From Bugula neritina (Eukaryota; Bryozoa; Gymnolaemata; Cheilostomatida; Bugulidae), in contig OZ037768.1 of NCBI GenBank assembly GCA_964035545.1, positions 23,276,819 to 23,340,818 on the forward strand: 64,000 nucleotides of DNA, read 5' to 3'. Both the position numbers and the translations under genes were made by a program. Numbering within the stretch: the first letter of the stretch is position 1; the number at the start of each line of letters is the position of its first letter. Below the pieces are notes generated by a model. It made no database searches and was not told where the DNA came from. It worked only from the letters and a program-made list of their open reading frames with translations. Of this stretch, positions 25,201 to 39,200 are shown piece by piece.

Positions 25201-27219
25201 GATAAAATAGGAATTGCTCTAGTCTAACTTGAAATACATATAATTATAACCAAGCTAGATATACAGCCTATATCAAGTTTGTGTTAAGAATCCCTAGCAC
25301 ACTTCACCTATGCAATATTAAAATATTTATGGAGCCTTTTCTGTTATGCGTAGTTAAAACCAGCACATAAAAATACCATGTATAGTAAATTTCAATTGAT
25401 TTTGAGCAAACTTTAATGTTAGATCATAAGTTGCTGGTGTGTACTGAATGAGGTAAACTGACTCATATATATCTCAGCTATTATCCAGCTTTATAATAAT
25501 TGATTATCTCTGGAGGTGCATTTTAATTTTTACTTAGAGTTACTGTTAGTGAGCCGACAGTGTGAGACTGAGTGTATTAAAATGTAAAAAAATTCTTGCT
25601 AAAATATAGCTGATAGTATTCTCTTATTAAAGTTTATTAAACTAAAGTATTTGAAAAACTTATATTTTAAATTTTCACTATTTAAAAGTTTGAGATGGTA
25701 AGTCCTTGTAAATTTAGAGTTATAGTAATATTACCAGTAGGCTCTTTTCTCGATGAGCAATTTGTTCTGCTGCGTAAAAATATTAGCTGTGTTTTTATCT
25801 CAATTGAACGAGTGGTCGTGCTACATTTCAAGATTATCAACATAAAAGTAACAAGACAACGTGTGTGAAACACAGGTTATAACGCTGTGTCGGCAAGCTG
25901 CAAAGAAGCTCTATATAAGAAATTAGAAAAGTTGATCTGGTTGACACAATAAATGTTATAGCCTCTTCTCCCAAGAAAACCTCTATTAATTAGAACAATA
26001 AATTACAGAAATCCACAGAACGTTAAGTTTTTTCAACCAACAATATATTTTCTAGGGCTACGATAAAAAAAGCGAGACAGAAGAAAATTATAATAATAAT
26101 TGCAATGAAAAATTATTAGTTCTTACGAGTGTCAATTATGATTATCATAATCACTCGTGTTGTCATTACGATTTTGTTAAAATAAATGTCACATTTAATG
26201 ATTAATTTTAATTTTACTTTAAATAATCACGATTTTTAAAACAACTATATCAATATGAATCAGAATTAGAATGTCAATATGCGTTTTATCTCATGTTCCC
26301 AAAAACTCAGTAACTTTTTTGTTGAGAAAGCCTGAGACGTAGGACGGCCCGATGAGGTGTTACTGTTAGTGTTACTAACTACCTGAGTTACTGATAGTGT
26401 TACACTCAGATTTATAGTTACCGCGTTAACTTAAGCAACTTTCGAAGGATGAGTTAAACTTAAAGATTGAATAATTGATATACTAATACTGTAATAGTAG
26501 AGTAATAGTAATACTTATTACTAGTACTTACTCGTAGTCTTAGTCTTATCTGAGTTGTCATAGTGGCACTGAATCTCAGAGTCAGTGACTATCAGTATGA
26601 GATGTTTATGAGTATGAGTATCAGAATCCACTTTATTCAGATACATGAAAAATGTAATATAGTCTGCATACTGATGCTTAAGTTAATATATTAAAAAAAC
26701 TTACGAAATTTTATAGTCGCTATCACTGTGAAAAACCCCTGATGGAAAGGGTTTTTTGTTAAAGCAGGCTAAGGACCTATTCAGATGAGGCACAGGAGCA
26801 ATTATGACTATATGCTCATCCTAGCATCACCAATGGCCTTTGTCGGGTTCGAACCCATGACTTAGTGTTCACAAAGCAAATGCTTTAACCCCTAGCACCA
26901 CGGTTGCTCCCTCAAGTTAATACATTCAATTGATTTTTAATTGAATATAGCCAGGAGCCTTCTTATTTAATTAAACTATATAACTTCATATAGTGAAGCT
27001 GGTGAGGCTGACTTGATCAAAAATTCTACTCTAAAGATGATAGATAATAATGAAATTGCAACTCACGATGACTTGCGATTTAGTGAAAATACTAAAATGA
27101 ATATCTTTATACTTCAACACTTCAGTAACGGGAGAGAATGGTAAATTGTGCCAAGTGCTGAAATGTAACTTTATTTTGTAGAAGACAATTATTTGAATCT
27201 TCACACCTTCTCTTCTCAT
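22243..27219 (-). CDS. Small coiled-coil protein, family not recognised
   Basis: Seven exons on the minus strand join in phase: 25769-25735, 24999-24841, 24621-24556, 24361-24275, 23911-23837, 23182-23008, 22385-22243. They give 245 residues to the stop. A 13-base first exon, 27219-27207 (ATG AGA AGA GAA G), would supply the start in the right phase and a total of 250 aa; that exon is inference. The sequence is helical and rich in charged and Gln residues, with heptad-like stretches (RIRELEKKVTETEEMHAEHV, SQLTESVSIVQEQV, YTQELLKKNEIAT) and a C-terminal helix (IKDNMVTIELLRVELFKLM). The length and coiled-coil layout would suit a kinetochore, centrosome or scaffold component, but no family signature is visible. 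It is divergent with CPSF1, the two proposed starts being 22 bp apart. Confidence 0.65.
26340..26640. repeat. Degenerate TTACTGATAGTG-type repeat
   Basis: Loose short motifs (GTTACTGTTAGTG, TACTGATAGTG, ATGAGTATGAGTATC) resemble the cluster at 13640-13990. It sits in the proposed first intron of the coiled-coil gene. No coding sequence is visible. Confidence 0.4.
26706..26913 (-). mobile_element. tRNA-derived SINE, copy 1
   Basis: Read on the minus strand, this begins GGGAGCAACCGTGGTGCTAG, has a B-box-like GGTTCGAACCC, and continues into a tRNA-unrelated body with CATTGGTGATGCTAGGA, AGTCATAATTGCTCCTGTGCC and CCATCAGGGGTTTTTCACA. It aligns along about 200 bp with the plus-strand copy at 49787-50000. 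SINEs are RNA polymerase III-transcribed retroposons mobilised by a partner LINE. I cannot name the family. Confidence 0.8.
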
Positions 27220-27241
27220 ACCGGGCGTTTAGCAGCTCAAA

Positions 27242-30200
27242 ATGTCGTCTAATGTAAGTCACTATATTTAATTTAATTCATTATCCAGCTCATTGTTTAC
27301 TGTGTATTTAATTTTGTGAAACTATTTATGAAAATTATTTACTCATTTCATTTTAAAGTTTGTATCAACATTGAAATAAATCATATCCAATGTAAAATCT
27401 AATGTTAAAGCAATTTTTTTGTCATCTAGCAGTGTCTAGGCACTGGTATCGCAGTTTAATTGATCTATGACATAGGTCTACAATATGCCACCAATTTGGC
27501 AGCACCATCCCAAGGACTGATCCACATTCAGCAATATAAATTGTTTTTATATTATTGCTTTAAAAGTTTGGAAGTATTGAAGGGGCCTAATTTGAAATGC
27601 AATACTCAATAGTAAAGCTCACAAGTTGCTTTTATTAAATTTTCATTGTTGTCATTGTATCATATTGTATATCATGTATCATACTATAGTATCTATCATA
27701 TAATATCACTGTATTTATACTGCTATATAGAACTCTCTTATCTCCATGTGTTGACAGATGTATGGTATAGTTAAAACGGTTCACCAACCAACCGCTGTAG
27801 ACGACTGCTGTTCCTGTAAGTTCTTTAACAACCAGGAGGAGAACCTGGTTGTGGCCTGTGCCAATTGGTTGAAAGTATATCGAGTTGTTGCTGGTGAAGC
27901 GAGTCCTTCAGGTTCGTCTTTCATCTTCTGCTTCAAGAAAACTGGATAAGTTCTAAAAATATTTCCTTTATGAGATGAGGGAAATTTTCTTGAATGAGAT
28001 CTGAATTATACCAGTTTTGGTAGTTTAAATGTTTTCTCAAAGATTCGATGTAGTTTGTTTTTAGCAACGTCTTTGAAGCTGCGCAGGACGTTGCTTTTGT
28101 AATATGTATAAGTTGTTGAACTGTAATGCATTTTGGTTTTCTGCTGCCTGACAGATAATCTATTTTTAGACACTGGCAGCGTCGGTGGTAAGCAGAAGTT
28201 AGAGTGTGTAGTATCATATCATCTGTTTGGTAACATAGTGTCTGTATCAGCCCTGTGTTTACCCTGGAAGGCGAGGGATATTATATTAATGTCATTCAAA
28301 GATGCCAAGGTACTTTCTTCTTCATACTGTAATTTTTTTCTAAAATAGAAATGACATAGTTTAAAGATTTTCTAAATGCCAATGGATTGGTGAATTCAAC
28401 CATTATAGCGCTTTATGTATTATAAAAATGTATTTTAAATGGCAGCGAAACAAAAATATGCAAAAAATGTGTCATTTAAACCTACGCTACACATTTATAA
28501 CACTTTAGTCTTTATAAAACATGGCTTGCATATTTCATACAACAGCATATGGGTTCAATAGTGCTCATGCTTTTAGTGATGTGGAAAAAGCTAATTAGGA
28601 GAACATCATAAAAGGAATTGTATTTTATCATGTGACTGGATCATTTTACAACAATTGCCAGATTAAACTATTATATGCTAATCAGTTTGTTTATTTTATT
28701 TGAAGTTGTATTGTTTTAATTTTAATATTGGTGTTTTATATTTTTATATTCATACCTAATGTGTCATGTAATTTTACTTTATGCAACGCAAGATTTAGTT
28801 TAATGTAATAAAAGTAATTGTAAATTATAAAATCATTTAAATAGGAAAATAAAAAATAACAAGTATAAAAACAATAATAATTCCAATTCCAATAAACTAT
28901 GAAGTAATGTAGTTTATTATGAAATAATGAAATATGCATTGAGATAGTAAGAAGCTGTCATGTGATTTAGATACAATAAATATATAATATAAATACAATA
29001 AATATGTAATATAAATACAATAAATATGTAATATAAATACAGTAAATATGTAATATAAATACAATAAATATATAATATAAATACAATAAATATGTAATAT
29101 AAATACAGTAAATATGTAATATAAATACAATAAATATATAATATAAATACAATAAATATATAATATAGATACAATAAATATGTAATATAGATATTTCCTT
29201 GTAGCTGTCAGTTGTGGAATACGACCCTCACACCAGGGATATTGTCACACTCTCTCTTCACTACTTTGAGGAAGATGACCTCAAGGTATGCTATACCCTA
29301 TGATATAGAGGTGAAGGTCGTAGTACTGGTTGTCATGGTAACACAAATGTAAACATGTGGCTCAATGTTTTATAATAACCTCTGGTATTATTTGAAGTCT
29401 TCAACTTGGTTCACTTTAATACACGATTTATTGTATTAGGATTAATAGCTTTAGAAGTTTTATCAGTGTTTATGGACACAGTTTTGCTTCGCCATATTTG
29501 TTGGTGTTTATCAAAATATGTAAATTTTTATAATACAATGTATTTTGCCAACTATGCCTCACCTCTTTGTAGATATATTTTGTTACTCATTTTCTTCTGT
29601 CATGTTCTCTCTCCGAGACTTCATATTCACTGTCTGTTACAGAGTGGACTCTACAGTAACTTCATATCACTGTCTGTTACAGAGTGGACTCTACAGTAAC
29701 TTCATATTCACTGTCTGTTACAGAGTGGACTCTACAGTAACTTCATATCATTGTCTGTTACAGAGTGGACTCTACAGTAACTTCAAGAAGCCCGTAGTCA
29801 GAATAGATCCCGACCTCCGCTGCGCCGCCATGTTGGTTTACGGCTGCCAACTCATCATATTTCCTTTTAAGAAAGATGCTGCCGCGGACGGGTCTGCAGT
29901 GAGGTACGGCAGCTACCCAAACCCACCATGTTTTATAATGTGTCCTAAAGTTTTGATATGTTGTTGACATTTTAGTGCAACTATTACGCCATCCGTAGAT
30001 TTCCATCTTTTTCTCTTACCTTTACACCTGATATTATTACTGTAAATACTTCTAAATTATGAGCTCTATATATGGCTCTAAATTTATGTCAGTTTGCATT
30101 ATGCCAGCTGGTGGTCGCAGCATATAATAACTTGTTGAAAAATACACTATATGTCATATTGTTATACTCAAGGGCTTCTTACAAGGTACATGTAGTAACT

Positions 30201-33200
30201 CAATGTGGGAACAGTATGGGTTTTTGGGATTTGTCCCCCCATTAACACAACACAGACAACTCTTCTCTCTACAATTGATATTTATTTTCTTCTAGCAAGT
30301 CTCCATTTGCTCCGTCATACATCATAGATCTTTCTAAAATGGAGGAGAAAATCCACAATGTTGTGGACATGCAGTTCCTACAGGGCTACTATGAGCCCAC
30401 CCTCTTTATCCTCTATGAGCCGATAAGAACCTGGGTTGGGTAAGTCATGGTGTGTCAATTGTGTTTATTGTTCTCTCTTGTATATACAACACACCTCTCT
30501 ATTATATAATATATACCACCCCTTTCTCTCTCTTGTATATACAACACACCTCTCTATTATATAATATATACCACACCTTTCTCTCTCTTGTATATACAAC
30601 ACACCTCTCTATTATATAATATATACCACCCCTTTCTCTCTCTTGTATATACAACACACCTCTCTATTATATAATATATACCACCCCTTTCTCTCTCTTG
30701 TATATACAAAACACCTCTCTATTATATAATATATACCACCCCTTTCTCTCTCTTGTATATACAACACACCTCTCTATTATATAATATATACCACCCCTCT
30801 CTCTCTTGTATGTACAACACACCTCTCTATTATATAATATATACCACCTCTTTCTCTCTCTTGTATGTACAACACACCTCTCTATTATATAACATATACC
30901 ACACCTTTCTCTCTCTCTTGTATGTACAACACACCTCTCTATCATATAATATATACCACCCCTTTCTCTCTCTTATATATACAACACACCTCTCTATTAT
31001 ATAATATATACCACACCTTTCTCTCTCTTGTATATACAACACACCACTCTATTATATAACATATACCACCCCTTTCTCTCTCTTGTATATACAACACACC
31101 TCTCTATTATATAATATATACCACACCTTTCTCACTCTGGTATAAAACACACCTCTCTATTATATAATATATACCACCCCTCTCTCTCTCTTGTATGTAC
31201 ATATATCTACTTCAGCCGGCTGCCCACCAGGAAGGACACGTGTAGACTGGCTACTCTGTCTCTCAACATGCAGGAAAAAGTTCACCCTGTCATCTGGTCT
31301 CTGGACAATCTCCCATACGACTGTCAGAAGGCTTTACCTCTGCCTAAACCTACCGGTTAGCTCCTCGTCTCAGCCATCTTGTTTATTTACCATTTTAATA
31401 TCACAACTAGTTATTCTCCTAAGTATGTTCTTCAGCTAAGGGTTTGATGTTGTGAAGCTAGAATGTGTTATCGTTCGATAGTTCAATGTGGTCTGTAAAC
31501 CAAAACATCTCTTTTCACTTCGTTGCAATGCTTACTTGCATTTTGTCCAATATATTAATAGAAAATCTGTTGTGGTACTTGATATGTTGAAAATGCTGCT
31601 TTTATTGCATTTGTATTACCAGGTGGTGTTTTGGTATTCACTGTGAGCTCGGTCATCTATTTGAATCAAAATGTTCCACCATACGCTGTCTCGCTGCTGA
31701 ACGCCGGGGACCATGTGACTAATTTCCCTATGAGTAAGTATCAGCTTCTGTGTTCCTACAATACACTTTGATGTGTACTGCAGTGTAGGGCAATGTACTG
31801 CAGTGTAGTGCAATGTACTGTATTGTACTGCAGTGTAGGGCAATGTACTGCAGTGTAGTGCAATGTACTGTATTGTACTGCAGTGTAGTGCAATGTACTG
31901 CAGTGTACTGTAATGTAGTGCAATGTACTGTATTGTACTGCAGTGTAGGGCAATGTACTGCAGTGTAGGGCAATGTACTGTATTGTACTGCAGTGTAGTG
32001 CAATGTACTGCAGTGTACTGTAATGTAGTGCAATGTACTGTATTGTACTGCGGTGTAGTGCAGTGTAGGGCAATGTACTGCAGTGTAGTGCAATGTACTG
32101 TATTGTACTGCAGTGTAGGGCAATGTACTGCAGTGTAGTGCAATGTACTGTATTGTACTGCAGTGTAGTGCAATGTACTGCAGTGTACTGTAATGTAGTG
32201 CAATGTACTGTATTGTACTGCGGTGTACTGCAGTGTAGTGCATTGTAAGGCATTTTATTATTTTGCTGCCCTCAATTGTATAAAACAATCCTTCAGTTTT
32301 ATATCCAATATTCTTGTGCTATTGCCACTGTTGGTATATCCATGCATCATTCATTATGCTTATGTTAGAACTTCACCATGTAAAAGGAGTGTAGATGAAG
32401 GGGTTTGAACTGTCATCTATAATGTTATAACATACGATAATCTGGTAAATCTACCAGCGTGTCAGCACTGTGCACGTATAATACATACTAATTACAGTAT
32501 TATACAAACTATACATAATAATTACAGTATTATACCAACTATACATACTAATTACAGTATTATACCAACTATACATACTAATTACAGTATTATACATACA
32601 ATACATACTAATTACAGTATTATACATACAATACATACTAATTACAGTATTATACAAAATATACACACTAATTACAGTATTATACAAACTATACATACTA
32701 ATTACAGTATTATACAAAATATACATACTAATTACAGTATTATACAAACTATGCATACTAATTACAGTATTATACAAACTATACATACTAATTACAGTAT
32801 TATACAAACTATACATACTAATTACAGTATTATACATACAATACATACTAATTAGTATCATTGCAGAGGCCCAGGAGTCTGTTGCTATCATGTTGGACAA
32901 CTCCCACGTCTGTCTGCTCTCCAGTAACCAGGCTGTCATATCCACCAAGTCCGGGGAAATGTAAGTCATAAGTTTCTTGGATATTTTTTATTTGGAGTTG
33001 TCTGCCAGATGCGTATTTTCTCTTCTAAAACTAATTGAAGCACGTGTTGTGGCAAATTCATTGAGAGTTGTGTTCTTCTATTAAAGAACATGTTTAATGT
33101 CTGTTGGCAATTTGTTAACTGAAGTCAAGTAATGTATTTCATCATGGACTGAGGTGTTTGGTTTATTGTCAGTCACTCAACATATGCTCTGTATGCATTA

Positions 33201-36200
33201 GGAAGTACACAAACCTGTTGACTTTATCTGTAACGGTTGGAAAATCTAACTTTAAGGAGTTATCTCTCATTTCCGACCCCGATGGGCACACAACTCACAC
33301 ATCTATTCGATATAACCATGTTCACCAAAATTTTTATCAATGAGAGAATCTGAAAGCACCATTTTTGAACTTATAGAATATTTTAAGCAATGGAAACCTT
33401 TTGTTATAGATACGTTATGACGCTGTGCCTCGACAATACCAGAGCTGTGAGGAACTTCCACTTTGATAAAGCTGCATCCAGTGTCCTCCCATCTTGTGTA
33501 AATATTAAGGGTTGCCTACACTTGATGTGTTTTGAGAAACGACTTGCTGAAAAGTTGGATACTAACGTTCTTTTCATTTAAATAAGTGTTTCTCTATTAT
33601 TTTGACCAGTTTGGTCATTACAAGTGCTGATATTATTATGTATGTCATTATTGCGGTGTAAACACTTAATACTCATTGACAGCTGTGTCTAATCGGCGAA
33701 GGCTCGCTATTCCTTGGGTCACGACTCGGCAATTCTCTGCTTTTAAAATACCAGACCACTGATTCTAGTGAGACTGCAGCTCAGACTACGCAGGTTAGTT
33801 TACTACTCAGACTATGCAGGTTAGTTTACTACTCAGACTACGCAGGTTAGTTTACTGCTCAGACTACGCAGGTTAGTTTACTACTCAGACTACGCAGGTT
33901 AGTTTACTACTCAGACTAAGCAGGTTAGTTTATCACTCAGACTACGCAGGTTAGTTCACTACTCAGACTACGCAGGCTAGTTTACCACTCAGTCTACGCA
34001 GGTTAGTTTACCACTCAGTCTACGCAGGTTAGTTTACTACTAGGCAGGTTACAACTAAATTAATTCGAACTAACGTAATAATTTGGACTATATGCTTGTA
34101 ACATTTTATTTTAAATTTTAATCACTGTGAATATTTTTAGGACGTTGAAGGAAAGAAGGAGCAACAGCTCCTCAGTGATCAGCACCAGGACTGGTTAGGT
34201 AAGTACCATGGTTACTTACATATAACTTACAATACACGTGGGTACATGTGAATGCGAGGGGTTCACCTGTCAGGCTGCCAATCCATTGTCGGATAGAGTT
34301 ACTATATACATGGGAAATATTATTGAAAGACCTTCACAAAGCCTTTCACTATTTTCATAGTAAACTAGCTATTTCCTGTTTCAACAGCCATATCCTGTCT
34401 AGCGATTAGCTGGTTAGCAACTAGTTGACTGGCAGCCGGGGTGATGCAATCCTGCTGCTGTGATGTAACAAACACCCTTTCATACTTCAGTTGAATAAAA
34501 ACTTGATATAATAGTTGTGAGTCAAGTCAGTCATATGCAAGAAAGTCTATGCAGATATAAACAGCTGTTGATTCAAGATTTTTAGTAAAAATTGCGTAAA
34601 TATTAAGAACAGAAACAATTAATGCAAGTAAGATGTAATATTGTTTACATAATTTTTGTCACACAGCTGTGAGAAGTTTATATGTTTTATTATTTAGAAT
34701 TGTATAATGATGAAATTCAACTTATTCTTGGCATCAGCTAACAGTTAGTGTTGACAAGTAGCAATAGGTGCTTCAAGTACTCATACATGCACTGGTGTAT
34801 TTGATTTTCTCTGGAATAGTAGTTGTCATCTCCTACTTCAAGTATTGCATCACAGTTGTAATAGCTGTGTTTTTCTTGTTTATTTTATGTTGAAGTAACT
34901 GTAATAATGTTACATGTATGCCATAAAGTACATGCTGCATGCTTGCCTGCAAATAGCGTTGAGTCATTTATCATTTGACCATTCAACTATATCAAATGCA
35001 ACCATTTATTCTCAGTCATTGTGAAGGTGCAGTAAATTAATATTGAATTAAAAAGAACAGAAAACTCCCCTAGTTTGGTTCTGTAAACGCAAACTAACCT
35101 CCCCTATTATAAAACCAACACACATTACTGTTTAGGTCAAAGGTGATGCATGCTTTACCCAGATGTGATTCTATACAATATAATAATTCAACAGTGGAGA
35201 CTCTACAAGTAAACCCGCACATTCATGTTGCTTATATTACAGCTATATGTTGAACTATACATTACACACAGGTTATATTCAATGCTGCAAAAATTTGCAT
35301 TATACAAAATAATACTAGTAAAATAATTACAAAGTGTTACTGTAAAAGTTAGAGGTTTGTTTTGCACTACTATTCTTTTTTTGGCAATTCCTGACATGAA
35401 CTACAAGACAATAGGTTGATTACAGATTACAGAGTGTATAACAAGCATTTCGTCGGCATAAAGAGCTTATTTTTTAAAATCAGATTCATTTCCTCTGCAT
35501 AATTCATCCCGGTTAACCGATCAATTTAGTATGACGTAACTGATCACATCGTCATCTGTCTGCCTTGTAGTTGTGCATTCTAAATATAACCCGCACTCAT
35601 TCCAAAAACTGGCAAAGGCAAATGCCTTACAAGTACTGTGTTTGAGGCATGACACTGCGCAGCTGTCTATTGATAAAGCCGCAGTTACTACTATTGGTTG
35701 TGCGTCACAAACGCCGGTTTTTCTGTTGAAGCGTTTAGCTCCCTCTGGCACTGCACTCTCGCTGTCTATAGCCACCACTCTGTTCTCAGAGGTAGCCACC
35801 ACCAGCCTCCTTGGTCCAACCATACTGATCACCTCGACAGTTTGCGTAAAACTTTCACACTGCGTATTGTTTTCGAAGTGTAAACACAATAGTGTTTGTG
35901 GTCCAGATTTCAGTATTTTGTCGTTGGCGTCTAAGTATAAATACATTCCAGCTATTTCCGCCACTTCTGTAGCTTCAGGCAAGTTTTGTATAGATTGAAC
36001 AGACAGGTTTCCAGACTGCAACCTTCTGATCTTGGAGAGGTGTCCCTGTGCCACGTCGTTTATTAAAACACCTTCGGTGTGGGCTGTCATGTAGAACTCA
36101 GCATGAGAGGGGAGAGAGAGGACGTTAGGTTTGGAAACTGTAACCCTGTATGTCATCCGAGTGTTCAGATCGCAGGCTACCAGTTCGTTATGGCCTAGTC

Positions 36201-39200
36201 GGAGTTTTACATACAGAACCGTGTTAGCTTTATGAAATACTAGTTTCCCTGGTCGGTAAATTTCACTGTCCTCAAAACTTCTGTTAACTTGAAGACTGCT
36301 GCTGTTGCATTTGCCAATGTAAACTGATGTGTCTAAGCTGGTGATGTTCATGTATTCCAGACAGTCTTTATCCTCGTCTACAAAAACTAACATATTTATC
36401 TGTGAAACAGTTGCCAACTCTATGGAATGAAAATTACTGTTTCGAGAAAACAGACTGTAATATTTGTTTTTCTTCAGATCCAGGCCGAATATATTCCACT
36501 TGGTAAGAACAAATAGTTGATCCTTTCTGTTGGGATATTCAGCGATATCCAGAATAGGGTTATTGTCTGGAGGTTTTGCCGTTACGTCATAGTACTGTCT
36601 TAGTTGCCCACTCCCTCCTACAAGATGTTACTGTGATCTCAACATGGACACTTCTACATACAGTCTTGTTAACAATTTCTACGCGTCTATAAACTGCACA
36701 TGAGATTTACGAGTGATAATTATCTGCTCATAACTTACTAATTAGCATTTTATTTGAAAAGTACTTGCTCATGAATTTCAAAAGTTAATTTTAATTTAAC
36801 TTTGGTATTTGAATAACTCTCATTACATGATTTATTTATCAACAAGTTTTGTGAAAAATAGTTCAAGCAAAGTTTTGTTCAAACTTTAATGAATACTGAT
36901 ATTATAATATATATAGTCAGGAGTAGCTGATGATATCTAGCAACCTAAAATGTGTGCATAATTTCAACTTCACTGTAAAAGTATTACTATGTCAATCACA
37001 AGCAAACAATTTGCACAAAATACATACCTTGAAGAAATAAGCTACACAAAAAAGTCTTGATGAATAAAGATAGCCTCATTTTGCTGCATTTCATCCTAGC
37101 TTTCAGTTTCATTCCCTTCAAATTGGTTGAGTTTGTCTCAGTGCAGTGTAATTTATGATTCAACAGATTATGGGAAGGAAGTCTGCTGTCGGGGTAAATG
37201 TCATAATCAATAAACCGAACAATGCAATGTCAGCTGACTTTGTGATTTTATTACACAATGTGGGTAGAGAGCTGCAAATTCCTGCAAACAAATGCAATGC
37301 CTGGCACTTTCCAATATCCTGTCAAATTTGAAAGCAAATATTGGTTTTTTGGTTTCAAGTTATATGCATGTAATTTTTAAGATTTTTATTTAAATAAAGT
37401 GACAAGGAGTATTGTTATTATGTAAAATGTGTGGAGATGAAATCGAATTGATTGCACCGAGTCTATTGAATTCCAAGGTTCTTTTGAGTAAATCAACCTC
37501 AAAAGTCAAGGGCTGGAGTTTCTTTATGCATATAATTATAGTCTCCTATATTTATACATTAGTAACAATGATATTATAAGCCTATGACTGCTACTTGATT
37601 TTAACATCCTTTAAAAACAAATCTAAAGTATCTCTCTACTTTTATTAACTTCTTTTTGATGTTTCACAAATGCAGGCTCTCAGCTAACAAACATTTTGCT
37701 AGTGAAACACACTAAAATTTTGTATAATTCACTCTAAATTTTTAGTTCATCCAATAAATAAAAATACCAACTCCAACTTCCTAAAATGTGCTGTATTCTG
37801 ATATAAATGTATAGTTTCTAGCACGCTGCCTAGAGGGCGCTACTGTTTCTTGTATTCACTGATCTGTTTGTAGCTAAGGATGCTGCCGTTCTAGAGAATG
37901 AACTGGAAGAGTTGGAGGTGTACGGCAGCTCAGAGTCAGCGGAGAGGAAAGATGAAATACCTCAGTATAACTTCCAGGTAGGCAGTGCTTTGTATGGCAT
38001 ATTTCGCATAAACCAGACGATATTTTACTCTAAAAACACAGCTTAGGGTTTTATTTATGAGTGGTATGTTGTTCATTACGTAGATTGAATTTATTAGCTA
38101 CTTTCCTGCCGTAGATTGTATACAGCTGCAATTTAGAGGACATTTTGAATAATTTGTTGATAAAATTCATTCTTTTTTTTCAAACTTATTTAAGTACTTA
38201 AGCAATTTCATTTTCGGGAGATTAGGTAGGGGAAGTTTAGAGTGTAGGTCTGAGAAAAGGGACTTTATATATGTCTCCTATTACATATATAATTATAATG
38301 CTCTCACTTTATGCTCATTAATGTGATTGAGCTCTCTAACCATGGCCATGTCAAGTTGTCTGGTTTTGTGCAAGGGTCTTAACCCTTTGAGTTACAGTAT
38401 CACGGGCTTTCCATGGATCGATCTGAGAAATGTACTCAGATCGATCGTTTTTCTATGAGAGTGTCAGATCGATCTTATGGAGTTGCCTCCTCCTAAGTGA
38501 AGAGTACTTTAATAGTATAATTTTCTCACCCATCTGGGTGATAAAAGCTACTGCTGTAGAAAAACAAAATTTCCATAGTCTAAAATTTAACGCCAGCTAT
38601 TAATCTGCGCAGTAAAGCTTTTAGTATGAAGTAATTTGGCTAATTTAAGATAATTAATTTTAATGTTTCAGCTTGACAGCTTATATAAAATTAATAGCTG
38701 TTGTGCAGATTATTCATAAACTTACGGGACTATTAGGCTTAAAATTACGCAGCAAACAACTAATGAAAGTGAGTTTTACTAGTAATTTAAATTCAATTTA
38801 AATGCTCCCACTTGTTCTATCTTCTACCGTCTATAAATTTACATAATTGAGTTTTCTTAATCATTTTGATGAAAGTCAAAGTTTTGCCACCTGAAATGGT
38901 AACTATCACAATTATTAAGTACTTTGCTTAACAATAATTTATCTTTTTTATTAGCAGACAACATTTTAGCGAGCAGTCATTTTTCTACTTCTCCGATTGA
39001 TCTTTCGTCTTTCCATTGCCTTGAGATCGATCTGAGTTCGAGCTCTACAGACCAACCAGCTCAGAACGACTGAGATCGATCTTTGACGTTTTTTCCATGG
39101 ATCAATCTCATCAAGATCGATCTGAGATCGGTCCATGGAAAGCCGGTGAAGCTGTCTGACTTTTAAATATGCATCAGTAGAAATATTAGTTTTCTGTATT

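Noticed and set aside
27031-27219. 62-aa minus-strand frame as first exon of the coiled-coil gene
   Set aside because: Its GTGAGT donor gives phase 0, which leads to a stop in the next exons; the shorter 13-base version fits the phase.
28897-29174. Tyr/Ile-rich frames [16 protein letters not shown]
   Set aside because: Minus-strand reading of the 22-bp AT-rich array in CPSF1 intron 3.
31616-32288. Frames up to 195 aa ([10 protein letters not shown] repeats)
   Set aside because: Decamer satellite with no stop codon in three frames; intronic to CPSF1.
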